Source of the DNA: Branchiostoma floridae
Taxonomy: Eukaryota > Chordata > Leptocardii > Amphioxiformes > Branchiostomatidae
Assembly: GCF_000003815.2 (NCBI RefSeq)
Contig: NC_049986.1
Location: forward strand, 23,462,630-23,526,629
Length of the DNA stretch: 64,000 nucleotides
Direction: 5' to 3'
A program made the translations under genes and the position numbers. The notes beneath the pieces were generated by a model. That model saw only the letters and a list, made by a program, of their open reading frames with translations, did not search any database and was not told where the DNA came from. The first letter of the stretch is position 1. The number at the start of each line of letters is the position of its first letter. Below are positions 52,438 through 64,000 of this stretch, piece by piece.

Positions 52438-52770
52438 TTACGTATGGCCCTTTTTACACCTCAGTCCATTGCCTGCAGGTGTTGTTTTCGTGTTAACATC
52501 AATAAATACAGCATTATGATCACTTCTTATTCCTGGATAATGACCAGCTTCTGAGATATTTCTTCTAGCTGTTTTTGATACAAGCCAGTAGTCCAGTCTA
52601 CAAGCAATTGCATTCCTTTTCCAAGTAAAGTTTTTAAGTCGTGGGTGTAGTATTCGAAAAATGTCAATTAAGTCAAAGAAATTGCAAAAATCTTTCAAAG
52701 ATTGATTTTTTTCTTGTGTAGAGCCACCAATTTTGTCTAGGCTTGTATCAAAGAAGGCATTGAAATCCTT
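52438..52770 (-). pseudogene. LINE endonuclease C-terminal fragment
   Basis: Contains the GDFN-like, RLDY and SDH motifs of apurinic-type endonucleases of L1-like elements. Truncated at the DFN motif by incomplete reverse transcription. Confidence 0.8.
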
Positions 52771-52965
52771 TTATCCTTTATTGTGTCTTCATTTCTTAAT
52801 ATTTTCTTGACTGTCTTTCATTGTGTCTTCATCCATTTCTTAAGTGTTTCTTGGCTGCCTTTTATTGTATCCATTTCTTTAATATTCTAGACTATCTTTT
52901 ATTGTGTTTTCATCCATTTCGTAAGTGTTTCTTGATTATCTCATTCATTCACTCACTCTTTAAAG
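52771..52965 (+). repeat. Minisatellite, right part
   Basis: Continuation of 51075-51313 (TTATTGTGTCTTCATCCATTTC repeated). Confidence 0.8.
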
Positions 52966-53940
52966 AGTCACCGAAGGAAAGACGAGACGAGTTTATTCAT
53001 CCAAGGATGAATTTTATTTTTTCTTGTTCAACATTGCGAGTCTGACACCCAGTCTGTTAGTGTTGACAGTAGATTACAATATTGTTAACACGGAAGTTAT
53101 TATTATCATCACACGGTGTTAGAGGCATACTATGGCAGCAGGAGATACGGTAATGGGTAGTGATGTCCAAATTAAAACAGAAATCAGATGCAACGACTGT
53201 CAATGAGCACTGTTATTAATCCAAAAAGTATTTTAACACAGAAAATAAAGTTGGCAAGGTGTAACGATGTATTACCGGAGTTTGAAGATATGGGACAAAA
53301 ATAATGCAGAATAAGTCACTATTGTTGAATGTTGTATCAGTCCTACATGAGACGAAGCAGGGTTGTGTTACAGCAGCAGTAGGTAAATACTATGTTTACT
53401 ACATGTCTGCTAGGCAAAGCTGGGATGCTCAGCAATGACAGCTGTGGGTGGGGCTATTTACATACCTGTAATTATAAAAACAATAACACAGTTAGTGGTT
53501 TATATCACATCGTTTTTCTTTAAATAAATAAAATACAAAATACACACAAAGTGGTGCCGTACTGAAGCTGAAAGCTTATGTTAGCGGCACGACTAACAAA
53601 ACACAGTCAATAGCACACACAAGAGTACGCGAATCGTTATTTTAAGTATAAATATATGACAATATATTCCACCCGGAGATATGATCTGTGCACATAATCC
53701 CCGAGCAGACTTTGAAAGAAAAGATAGTCAAGTTTGCTGACATTCTTTATAACAATTATTCATCCAAACTGTTATAGAATTTGAGCATTATTTGTTAGTT
53801 TTGTTATATTTTGTTTCTATCATTGAATTCATTTATTGTAAATGTCTGTAAACCGTCGATTGAATGGCGATATGTATCCCTCCTGGTTAACTAGATAAAC
53901 AAACAAACAAACAGACAAACAAAATAAATTTTTATTTTGT
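52966..53940. other. No feature recognised
   Basis: No exon, RNA gene or element identified. A short (CAAA)n-type run lies at 53.90-53.93 kb before the SINE. Confidence 0.4.
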
Positions 53941-54285
53941 CATGGCGTCGTGTGTGGCGTAACTGGTAGAGCGTTCGGCTCGGAATCTAGAGGTCCCGCA
54001 TTCGATACCCGCCGTGCCCCCGACGTTGTGCCCTTGGGAAAGGCACTAAACCCGACCTTACTCACTTCGTCCACGTGAATAAGTGGATACCTGACTTCGG
54101 TCGGGGAGGTAAAAGAAAAAAAGGACCTTTACCTTCTGTCTGTACTGTGTATGTGTCACTGTTAATATAAGTTGTAAAAACTTGAGTGCAGTGACACATT
54201 GTCCTCGTCTGTCCAAAAGCAAATAGAAAAAAATAATGTTGGGATCGTTTACCTCCGCGTCCCCCACCACGGACAAATTACAATT
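53941..54285 (+). mobile_element. tRNA-derived SINE
   Basis: A-box-like GTGGCGTAACTGGTAGAGCG, B-box-like CATTCGATACCC, then TGTGCCCTTGGGAAAGGCAC. Inserted at or near the left edge of repeat 'body' copy 2. Confidence 0.75.
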
Positions 54286-55575
54286 GTTTTTATTGTAGGT
54301 TGTCTGGTTGACTACTAATACGCAACGCCCTAAGCTGGGCACTACCTAAATCCAGGTAACTACAAAAATTAATGGAACATAAATCATTTTATCTTGTATT
54401 CTTCTCCTTTGGTAAGCTCCATTGATATGTATGGTTCCAGAACATGTAGCGGAAACAGAAAATCTTACAAACGGGTTCCTGTGGTTTACGCTTCTACAGT
54501 AATCCCCAACTTGGTGTACGGATAAATCCACAGGCAGCACTCTGTACACAATTTACTATGTTAGATTATTACTTTTCCACTACATACAGATGTATTAAAG
54601 CCAATGCCAAATTACACACAAAATCCAGCAAGGATAGACAAAAAAACTGAAACATATTAAACTACTATTGTGACACAATCTGTGCCTTCACGCCGCTTTA
54701 GCGTCTGTAAAGATGTTAAGGAAAGGTGGGAGGATATTATTGTCTCTGAGAGAAGAAAAGGACATCAAAACTGAGATTGAATTAAACTTGAAAAGCAGAT
54801 GCACATCTGTTTCGACTGTCTGTTGAGGAAAATTGAATTGAAGCGGCAAATGTAATGCTTTCTTATCTTACGGTTATGGGATTATAGTATCATACAATAC
54901 TCTTTGACTATTCTTTTCACACGACCTTTCACCTAAAATGGCCGTCAAACCAAAGCACAAAGAAGCAACTGATACATTATTTTTATGTTTGGTATGGGGG
55001 ATATTACCTCATTTCCTTTTCCGGTATCATATCTGTGTGTTGTAGCTCGAAAGTACAAGGGATGGCTCAACTCAAGGCTTATCCACGCCCCCTTGCGGAG
55101 CTCGAAAGTTCTGCAACACTTCATGTTTCAAAGGCTAAGGAACATTTCCTGTCCATTTGCTTGACGCTTTGCATTAAATAAAGCAAGGGATGGGCTGTTG
55201 CCTTAAACTTGGTCTTGAGCATCATCTACTTGAAAGATTTGTTCCATGACTTTGAAATATAACGTATGGCACCCAGAAGACAAAACAGCACGCTTTTACG
55301 TCAATGAATAGAGACAAATGATGGTCACCCTGACTGGAAGAGAAAATTGCTACTGTTTCATAAGTAGAATGAATTTTGCGTGGCGATAAAATACCGACGT
55401 TAGAAACTGAATATCCGTAATTCGTTTTTTTTTTCGAAAACGTCACAAAACATGCAACGAACATAGATATTGGTAATCTTAGCTGTATACATTTGCTAAG
55501 GGATTTCTAGCGATAAACATTTTAAACTCCATATTCTGTCCAAAAGTGTTCGATTGGTAACTGTAACAATAGAGA
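54281..55575 (+). repeat. Repeat 'body', copy 2
   Basis: Direct repeat of 17.77-19.05 kb, mostly single-base differences up to 55.2 kb and more diverged after. Confidence 0.8.
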
Positions 55576-55744
55576 TCCGTAAATAGTTTCATCAGGTTGA
55601 TGTATAAAAGTGAAAGTGAAAGGTTGGTAGATTACTCATGTAGCAAGGTTCTTTGTTACACAACCAAATTTGTACTCACTTCCAACGTTTCGATGTCTGT
55701 CAGACCATCACAAAACAAAACATTTCATTCAGGTTTGAGTTTTC

Positions 55745-56530
55745 AGGCTCTTGTTTTCCCTGGAGGAGTGTATGTAAATACCAACGCAATTGAGACACAA
55801 AACGTCTGAAAGATGGTATATTATATAATGATTTCAGAAATGATTATCCCATCCACATCTTTCAATTTTTAATTATCCTACTGCAAAACTTGTGAGCACC
55901 GAAAGGAGGCGTGCATGAGTCGAGTCATGCCTTGCACAGGCAAGACACCGGAAACGATGTAATATGACCCTTGTCCTACATTGAAGAAAACGTAGCTTTT
56001 TAGTGTTATGTTGTGACGGCCATTTTAGGTGAGAGGTCATGGGAAGAGAATAGCTTTGAAATAATCCCATACTCAATCGTACGAGAAGATTGCAGCGGAT
56101 TTGTCGCTTAATTTCAACTTCCCTCAAGCCGAAGTTCAACAGACAGTCAAACCAGGTGCGTGGATTATATGCTTTTCATGTTGTCTAATTCAATCCAACG
56201 TTGGGTGTCCTTCTGTTTCCGGAGATACGTTTGTCGGCAAGTTTGGAGAATACCGTTTACGGTTCTGTGTATATAACTAGGTGCAAACCGTGGGAATGCG
56301 CTTCTAAACCTTTCTGCCACCACTTTTTTTTTTATCTTCAAACAAGGTGTATGTAGCGGACGATCTTTTTGTAGAATGCGCCCTTCATGAGCGTGTAGTA
56401 AGTTACGTAGATGTTTTCGGGGCAAACGACATTCAGATATAATGGCCTGTTTGTTGCTAATCAAGGGGGTGGGGACTCCTCTTCTACCCATGGTTCATGA
56501 AGTGTCATTAGGGGTTCAGTTCATCAACGT
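55745..56530 (-). repeat. Repeat arm L, inverted copy
   Basis: Complement of 16.74-17.71 kb. It follows 'body' copy 2 and precedes inverted family A, whereas at the left the order is A, L, body. Confidence 0.7.
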
Positions 56531-56599
56531 GGAGGGTTTGAAGGAGCATGTCCAGTGTTAGTCTAGAAAATATGCCACCATATCAAAGCTGTAAGTTAC

Positions 56600-57100
56600 G
56601 CCAGGTTTATTAGTAGCTCCTTGACGCTCTTTGTGCGTATTTTCCAATCGTTAGTACATGCGCGTAGTTCTAGCCACTGTTCGGGATTCACAGGTGTAGA
56701 TATAGCAAAAACAACAGAAAACTAAATCCCCGCATTGTCGATAGACCAGCTCTAACCGACTGATATCTCGGAAACCCAAGATCGGATTTTCCGCTTGTTA
56801 AGTTTTAAAAAAACTTGGATTTCCGAGATATCAGTCGGTAAGAAGGAGCTGGTCTATCAACAATGCGGGGATTTAGTTTTCTGTTGTTTGGGCTATAACT
56901 ACACCTGACCGAACGCTTAAATAAATTTATGTTCAATATTTAGTATTCAACATAAATTTATTTAAGCGTTCGTTCAACTTTCTTTGAGTCATTTTTCGTT
57001 CCCTTTTCATCAATTTGCTTAGGGCAGCTCTGGAGTTTAAAACTGATAACTGATTCCCAAGTAACAACAGAATATAAACAGAACCGATGTCTCACCGCGG
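56600..57100 (-). repeat. Inverted family A start with head-to-head palindromes
   Basis: 56691-56908 is an imperfect palindrome (arms from CAGGTGTAGATATAGC to GCTATAACTACACCTG, including CCCCGCATTGTCGATAGACC and its near-complement). 56910-56972 is a second with exact 24-bp arms (CGAACGCTTAAATAAATTTA...). Confidence 0.8.
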
Positions 57101-57461
57101 AGTAACAGAATTTCTGAAATCACTGAAAAATCTAGGCAAATTTTCAAATCATTTCAGCCTTTTTTCGATGCTTTTTATCATCAGATTGCAAAAAAGACGT
57201 CTTCTTACTGCATAAATTCAATCGTGCGTAAAAACAACAACAACCGGAACAAAAAAAGAACGCTCCGTGTATGCAGCTCTCTCAGCTACAACCCTGGGGA
57301 TTATTCAGCCATTTGTTTAAGTAGTTTGCCCACCCCACTCCCTTCCCCCTCCCTCCATGCCATATAATACACAACAGTGTATGTTGTAGATGGTATGGTA
57401 GGTTTTTGTACTTTTCGTAGATGCTATAGTCTTACTTGTATGATGGGAAACTGCGAGGTGA

Positions 57462-57561
57462 NNNNNNNNNNNNNNNNNNNNNNNNNNNNNNNNNNNNNNN
57501 NNNNNNNNNNNNNNNNNNNNNNNNNNNNNNNNNNNNNNNNNNNNNNNNNNNNNNNNNNNNN
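57462..57561. other. Assembly gap (100 N)
   Basis: Run of N within the 1.3-kb array; the round length suggests a gap of unknown size. Confidence 0.95.
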
Positions 57562-59148
57562 AAATCATTTTTAATTAAGAAGAATGAAAAGATGATTTAA
57601 AAAGACAACAGAAAATTCTATTTCAATCGTAGATATTATGTCCTTTATGTACTCAAAATGTTCTACTGGTCGAACTGTCAATGCTCTAATTACTTTGATT
57701 TGGGCAAGAACCCGGGCATAATAAGTATACGAAAATTATTTGAAAACAAGAAAAGGGCTTGTAGGTGGACATTGTAATTCTCTCATCTTTATCTTTCAAG
57801 TTTTTTTTATCATCCGATTACAAAATGTACAGCACCGTGGTTACAAAATAAGTTCGTTTCATAAACTCAGAAATAACAACCCGAACAAACAAGCGGAAGA
57901 TCCCCATTGCCGTGACACAGGTTCCACGTACGCAGTTATTACATCAGATGCCATGCGAAGTTTTTAATCCTTCTGGTCAAGGATTTTGCCCCTTTGTTAC
58001 ATAATATACACTACCAAACTCAGTCTTATGCAACAGCTGGGGATCTCCCTTTCTGATGACACAGGGCCTGCCCGCATAACCATCATAGCTAAAACCCAAC
58101 TTACTGTTTTATGCATGTCCGGCTTCTGTTGTTTTTCCTTCAGTAGCTTTTGATTGAAACCATACAAAAATGAAGGATTTCTTGTAAAGTCTTGATCGTG
58201 TGATATTATTCTATTTACCCGATCGTAATTATAGCCCGAGTTAATGACAACCTTTCCCGTTGCGTAACCACTTGTAACACAGGTTTTCCTCCGTTTCCAG
58301 TGCCAAAATATAGTTAGTATTGAACATTAATTTATTCAAGCGTTCGTTCAGTTTCCATTGAGTCATTTTTCGTTCCTTTTTCATCAATTTTGCTTAGGGC
58401 AGCTCTGGAGTTTAAAACTGATAACTGATTCCCAAATAACAACAGAATATAAACAGAACCGATGTCTCACCGCGGAGTAACCGAATTTCTGAAATCACTG
58501 AAAAATCGAGGCAAATTTTCAAATCATTTCAGCCTTTTTTCGATGCTTTTTATCATCAGATTGCAAAAAAAAAGACGTCTTCTTACTGCAAAAATTCAAT
58601 CGTGCAGAAAAAACAACAACAACCGGAACAAAAAAAGAACGCTCCGTGTATGCAGCTCTCTCAGCTACAACCCTGGGGATTATTCAGCCATTTGTTTAAG
58701 TAGTTTGCCCACCCCACTCCCTTCCCCCTCCCTCCATGCCATATCATACACAACAGTGTATGTTGTAGATGGTATGGTAGATTTTTTTTACTTTTCGTAG
58801 ATGCTATAGTCTTACTTGTATGATGGGAAACTGCGAGGTGAATCATAATAAATCACGGAAATCATTTCTAATTAAGAAGAATGAAAAGATGATTTTAAAA
58901 GACAACAGAAAATTCTAATTCAATCGTCGATATTATGTCCTTTATGTACTCAAAATGTTCTACTGGTCGAACTGTCAATACTCTAATTACTTTGATTTGG
59001 GCAAGAACCCGGGCATAATAAGTATACGAAAATTATTTGAAAACAAGAAAAGGGCTTGTAGGTGGACATTGTAATTCTCTCATCTTTATCTTTCAAGTTT
59101 TTTTTATCATCCGATTACAAAATGTACAGCACCGTGGTTACAAAATTA

Positions 59149-59443
59149 NNNNNNNNNNNNNNNNNNNNNNNNNNNNNNNNNNNNNNNNNNNNNNNNNNNN
59201 NNNNNNNNNNNNNNNNNNNNNNNNNNNNNNNNNNNNNNNNNNNNNNNNNNNNNNNNNNNNNNNNNNNNNNNNNNNNNNNNNNNNNNNNNNNNNNNNNNNN
59301 NNNNNNNNNNNNNNNNNNNNNNNNNNNNNNNNNNNNNNNNNNNNNNNNNNNNNNNNNNNNNNNNNNNNNNNNNNNNNNNNNNNNNNNNNNNNNNNNNNNN
59401 NNNNNNNNNNNNNNNNNNNNNNNNNNNNNNNNNNNNNNNNNNN
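59149..59443. other. Assembly gap (295 N)
   Basis: Run of N; the neighbouring array units show what sequence is expected here. Confidence 0.95.
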
Positions 59444-60864
59444 CAGTAGCTTTTGATTGAAACCATACAATAAATGAAGGATTTCTTGTAAAGTCTTGAT
59501 CGTGTGATATTATTCTATTTACCCGATCGTAATTATAGCCCGAGTTAATGACAACCTTTATTCCCGTTGCGTAACCACTTGTAACACAGGTTCTCCTCCG
59601 TTTCCAGTGACAAAATATAGTTAGTATTGAACATTAATTTATTCAAGCGTTCGTTCAGTTTCTATTGAGTCATTTTTCGTTCCTTTTTCATCAATTTTGC
59701 TTAGGGCAGCTCTGGAGTTTAAAACTGATAACTGATTCCCAAATAACAACAGAATATAAACAGAACCGATGTCTCACCGCGGAGTAACAGAATTTCTGAA
59801 ATCACTGGAAAATCTAGGCAAATTTTCAAATCATTTCAGCCTTTTTTCGATTTTTTTTATCATCAGATTGCAAAAAAAGACGTCTTCTTACTGCATAAAT
59901 TCAATCGTGCGTAAAAACAACAACAACCGAAACAAAAAAAGAACGCTCCGTGTATGCAGCTCTCTCAGCTACAACCCTGGGGATTATTCAGCCATTTGTT
60001 TAAGTAGTTTGCCCACCCCACTCCCTTCCCCCTCCCTCCATGCCATATCATACACAACAGTGTATGTTGTAGATGGTATGGTAGGTTTTTGTACTTTTCG
60101 TAGATGCTATAGTCTTACTTGTATGATGGGAAACTGCGAGGTGAATCATAATAAATCACGGAAATCATTTTTAATTAAGAAGAATGAAAAGATGATTTTA
60201 AAAGACAACAGAAAATTCTAATTCAATCGTAGATATTATGTCCTTTATGTACTCAAAATGTTCTACTGGTCGAACTGTCAATGCTCTAATTACTTTGATT
60301 TGGGCAAGAACCCGGGCATAATAAGTATACGAAAATTATTTGAAAACAAGAAAAGGGCTTGTAGGTGGACATTGTAATTCTCTCATCTTTATCTTTCAAG
60401 TTTTTTTTATCATCCGATTACAAAATGTACAGCACCGTGGTTACAAAATAAGTTCGTTTCATAAACTCAGAAATAACAACCCGAACAAACAAGCGGAAGA
60501 TCCCCATTGCCGTGACACAGGTTCCACGTACGCAGTTATTACATCAGATGCCATGCGAAGTTTTTAATCCTTCTGGTCAAGGATTTTGCCCCTTTGTTAC
60601 ATAATATACACTACCAAACTCAGTCTTATGCAACAGCTGGGGATCTCCCTTTCTGATGACACAGGGCCTGCCCGCATAACCATCATAGCTAAAACCCAAC
60701 TTACTGTTTTATGCATGTCCGGCTTCTGTTGTTTTTCCTTCAGTAGCTTTTGATTGAAACCATACAAAAATGAAGGATTTCTTGTAAAGTCTTGATCGTG
60801 TGATATTATTCTATTTACCCGATCGTATTATAGCCCGAGGTAATGACAACCTTTCCCGTTGCGT

Positions 60865-61150
60865 NNNNNNNNNNNNNNNNNNNNNNNNNNNNNNNNNNNN
60901 NNNNNNNNNNNNNNNNNNNNNNNNNNNNNNNNNNNNNNNNNNNNNNNNNNNNNNNNNNNNNNNNNNNNNNNNNNNNNNNNNNNNNNNNNNNNNNNNNNNN
61001 NNNNNNNNNNNNNNNNNNNNNNNNNNNNNNNNNNNNNNNNNNNNNNNNNNNNNNNNNNNNNNNNNNNNNNNNNNNNNNNNNNNNNNNNNNNNNNNNNNNN
61101 NNNNNNNNNNNNNNNNNNNNNNNNNNNNNNNNNNNNNNNNNNNNNNNNNN
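60865..61150. other. Assembly gap (286 N)
   Basis: Run of N in the tandem array. Confidence 0.95.
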
Positions 61151-62298
61151 ATCATCAGATTGCAAAAAAAGACGTCTTCTTACTGCATAAATTCAATCGT
61201 GCAGAAAAAACAACAACAACCGAAACAAAAAAAGAACGCTCCGTGTATGCAGCTCTCTCAGCTACAACCCTGGGGATTATTCAGCCATTTGTTTAAGTAG
61301 TTTGCCCACCCCACCCCACTCCCTTCCCCCTCCCTCCATGCCATATAATACACAACAGTGTATGTTGTAGATGGTATGGTAGGTTTTTGTACTTTTCGTA
61401 GATGCTATAGTCTTACTTGTATGATGGGAAACTGCGAGGTGAATCATAACAAATCACGGAAATTATCATCTTTTAATTAAAAAGAATAAAGATAATTTTA
61501 AAAGACAACAGAAAATTTTAATTCAGTCGTAGATATTATATCCGTTATGTACTCAAAATGTTCTACTGGTCGAACTGTCAATGCTCTAATTACTTTGATT
61601 TGGGCAAACACTCGGGCATGATAAGTATACAAAAATTAGAATAAAACAAGAAAAGGGCTTTTATGTGGATATTGTAATTCTCTCATCTTTATATTTCAAG
61701 TTTTTTTAATCATCCGATTACAAAATGTATAGCACCATAGTTACAAAATAATTTCATTTCATAAACGCAGAAATAACAACCTGAACAAACAAGCGGAAGA
61801 TCCCCGTTGTAAGTGACACAGGTTCCACATGCGAAGTTATCTAATCTTATGCAATGGGAAGTTTTTAATCCTTCTGGTCAAGGAGTTTGCCCCTTCGTTG
61901 CGAAATACATGTTACCAAACTCAGTCTTATGCAACAACTGGGTATCTCCCTTTCTGATGACACAGGGCCTGCCCGCATAATTATTATAGCTAAAACCCAG
62001 GTTACTGTTTTATGTGTGCCCTGCTTCCGATATTTTCCCTTTCTTAACTTCTGATTGAAATCAAGAAAGTAGTATTTCTTGCCAATTACCGTATCGTATG
62101 ATTTTCAGTATTCCTTCATTTAACCGATTGTTATCATAGCCCACGTTGTCAACCTTTCCCGGTGCGCAATCAGTTGTAACACGGGTTTCCTATGTTTCGA
62201 GCGTCACAATATATATTTCTCTCCTTGACTTCAATCTACGTAGACGGGGACATATATATATGATGTCAACCGGCCTTTTAGACTTCCGCATCTACCGT

Positions 62299-62557
62299 NN
62301 NNNNNNNNNNNNNNNNNNNNNNNNNNNNNNNNNNNNNNNNNNNNNNNNNNNNNNNNNNNNNNNNNNNNNNNNNNNNNNNNNNNNNNNNNNNNNNNNNNNN
62401 NNNNNNNNNNNNNNNNNNNNNNNNNNNNNNNNNNNNNNNNNNNNNNNNNNNNNNNNNNNNNNNNNNNNNNNNNNNNNNNNNNNNNNNNNNNNNNNNNNNN
62501 NNNNNNNNNNNNNNNNNNNNNNNNNNNNNNNNNNNNNNNNNNNNNNNNNNNNNNNNN
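62299..62557. other. Assembly gap (259 N)
   Basis: Run of N between the array and the inverted family A segment. Confidence 0.95.
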
Positions 62558-62999
62558 AGCTATAACAACTAGAGGCGAAATGCCTGCAAAGTGGAAAAAC
62601 AGGCCTTTCTCCTGAAAGGATATTTCTGTGATTTTCCTACCTAGTCCTGCTGGTAGAGATTCCCCAATGATTGCAAAGTAGAAATCACCAACTTTCATAT
62701 TATATCATCAGTTTTAATATTACTTGGATTCTTTTAGTTGTCCAGCCGTAAGTGATGCTGCCATATCAAAGCTGCAATATGAAAAACGTAGTGGTTTCGG
62801 TTCCTTTCTTATTGAGAAATTGCAAATATTGCTTAAATGTAGTTACAGGTTGTCAAAAAGTTTTTGTCAATTAGTAGTCAATCGGTACTATATGAAGTGT
62901 TCAGGCTTTGCATATCTAAACAACAAACAAGATCTAATCTTCGCTCTGTGGGTAAACCAGCGCCATCTTACATAGTTATATAACATTTGCATACACTGG

Positions 63000-63515
63000 C
63001 ACTAGCCAGTACAACAAACTAACAGACAACATAAGAAACATTACAACACTAAAAGGCTTTAAAACAGCTCTGAAGAACATATGTAATATCTGACCTCATG
63101 TAATATTGGAACTTAGTATGAAATGCACCTTTGTCTCTAATGTGCCTTACTGTTCAATCTTTACATATGATTTACTATCCATACTTTGTAAATTTCAGTT
63201 TCATTAATTTTCACTTTACACATGATTTGATACATGATTTGACCTCTGACCTCCACTCCATCTCTTGACATATTGATTTTGACCTTGGAACGTTTTCGAT
63301 TTGAGTATTGGACACTGATTATGTTTTGACGCACCGGTTTTATGTTTTCTGTACTGTATGTTGTCCCTGGGTGTTCAAAGATCGACTGATTGTTACCACG
63401 TTTTGTCCTGTACCTGTTATTTACATGTATGTTTGATGGGCCCCCTTGGAAATCAACTATGCACTGTTGTAGGGGCTACCTATTCGTTACAAGATGAAAT
63501 AAATAAATAAATAGC
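63000..63515 (+). repeat. LINE 3' end with AAAT tail
   Basis: Ends TGTAGGGGCTACCTATTCGT, then ATGAAATAAATAAATAAATA, a tail style of L2/CR1-like elements. No coding frame remains. Confidence 0.5.
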
Positions 63516-63539
63516 TATCCACTGTGCCTAGGGTACGAT

Positions 63540-63740
63540 GTGGAATTCGAAGTGGGAGCCCAACACTCTCCTCCCACCGCCTTTACCTCCCCATGTCAGG
63601 TACCCATTTCACACCAGGGTAGAGTAAGAAAAGTCTTGTTAAGTGCCTTACTCAATTGCACATGATCGGTAGTATCTCAGGATTTGAACCCAGGACCCGA
63701 AGTCCAGCAATTACGCCTCGCGACCTGACTTCTCATAGAC
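63540..63740 (-). repeat. tRNA-derived SINE, inverted
   Basis: Complement carries GGGTTCAAATCCTGAGATAC (B box) and the CTTACTCTACCCTGGTG body words, matching the SINE in family A at 2.24 and 11.12 kb. Confidence 0.6.
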
Positions 63741-64000
63741 ATGTAAATTGTAGAAAGGTAAAGGTTCTAATCTCATACATATTTAGGTCTCTAGACTGTC
63801 CCATTGACCCGGTGCTGTTTAAAGGTGCTCATATGGAAATTTTGGAGGGTCTTCTTACTCTTAACATAAGTTTGCACAAGAACATTGATATTGGAATTAA
63901 AAGAATGCTTCGCAGTTGAACAAATCTTGTGCAAAAGTATTGCTGAAATTTGGTATATTTTAGATACTTTGTCCAGTCATAGGCACTGTTTAGGTTGGGC

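Larger units (their letters stand above)
51326..52770 (-). mobile_element. 5'-truncated, internally deleted L1/Tx1-type LINE
   Basis: Inserted in a minisatellite and flanked by the 12-bp duplication TTATCCTTTATT (51314-51325, 52771-52782). T-run at the left is the poly(A) tail on the minus strand. From its 5' end: endonuclease fragment DFNAFFD, IFRILHPRLKNFTW, CRLDYWLVSK and SDHNAVFIDV (to about 52440). The reverse transcriptase domain is missing. A C-terminal region follows at 52379-51807 with KLLHQILPCGEKLNKWKI, then CKLCDSGNVDNYKHMFLEC. Confidence 0.85.
57000..62220 (-). repeat. 1.3-kb satellite-like tandem array derived from family A
   Basis: ATGTCTCACCGCGGAGTAAC recurs at 57087, 58462 and 59769, and CATCAGATTGCAAAAAA at about 57179, 58553, 59860 and 61152. 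This gives periods near 1375, 1307 and 1293. The unit is the complement of the last part of repeat A. Three N gaps break it, as expected for a collapsed tandem repeat. Confidence 0.85.
62558..64000 (-). repeat. Family A, inverted, middle part
   Basis: Complement of the 2.0-2.95-kb part of unit 1, in reverse order: 62.57-62.70 kb matches 2.81-2.95, 62.87-62.98 matches 2.57-2.70, and 63.90-64.00 matches 2.03-2.10. Interrupted by a LINE-tail-like insert at 63.0-63.51 kb. Continues past the window end. Confidence 0.7.

Noticed and set aside
62146-62698. Long frames spanning N runs (also at 59.0-59.5 and 60.8-61.3 kb)
   Set aside because: Most codons are N; real sequence on either side is family A repeat.

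Overview
The window is metazoan nuclear DNA: split genes with GT-AG introns, tRNA-derived SINEs, LINE remnants, several kinds of MITE-like inverted-repeat elements, micro- and minisatellites, and four runs of N (57462-57561, 59149-59443, 60865-61150, 62299-62557). Gene content and repeat style suggest a cephalochordate (amphioxus, Branchiostoma). That assignment is an inference, not something a single diagnostic sequence proves.

Layout. 925-16.3 kb is an array of a large non-coding repeat (family A): two near-identical 4.4-kb units, a diverged third and part of a fourth, with an A+T-rich microsatellite at 9.1-9.5 kb. 16.7-19.05 kb is a second dispersed repeat (arm 'L' plus 'body'). From 48503 down to 19519 on the minus strand lies a 20-exon receptor tyrosine kinase (RTK) gene: signal peptide, CUB domain, about 170 residues with no domain I recognise, one EGF-like domain, one Ig-like domain, a transmembrane helix and a full tyrosine kinase domain. 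With the inserted DNA left out, exon phases chain to 810 codons plus stop, apart from one odd splice junction in the activation loop. From 54.28 kb on, the 'body' repeat recurs in the same orientation, followed by L and then family A in inverted orientation to the window end. The RTK is therefore framed by mirror-image repeats.

The main discovery: the exon encoding the glycine-rich loop of the kinase is cut in two by 17,995 bp of DNA (22383-40377) flanked by an 8-bp target-site duplication, TGACGACA. Counting the duplicated 8 bp once rejoins the loop codon-perfectly. The insert is composite. Two copies of one unusual non-autonomous DNA transposon (called E here: imperfect terminal inverted repeats and inverted subterminal arrays of 60-bp and about 77-bp repeats built on the word GATGTAC) sit at its ends. 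Between them are 13.8 kb holding a complete five-exon galactose-3-O-sulfotransferase (Gal3ST)-like gene (411 codons) and a paralogue reduced to exons 1-3. Only the outer edges share the duplication; the inner edges do not. This is what transposition of a whole E-cargo-E 'macrotransposon' would leave. Assembly error, or homologous recombination into a single E copy, are the main alternatives.

The RTK would be a type I receptor at the cell surface and the Gal3ST a type II Golgi enzyme. Nothing suggests they act together; they look linked only by the insertion. With the insert present, an unspliced kinase frame runs into a stop ten codons past the last glycine of the loop, so this allele should give a kinase-less membrane receptor unless the insert is removed as an intron.
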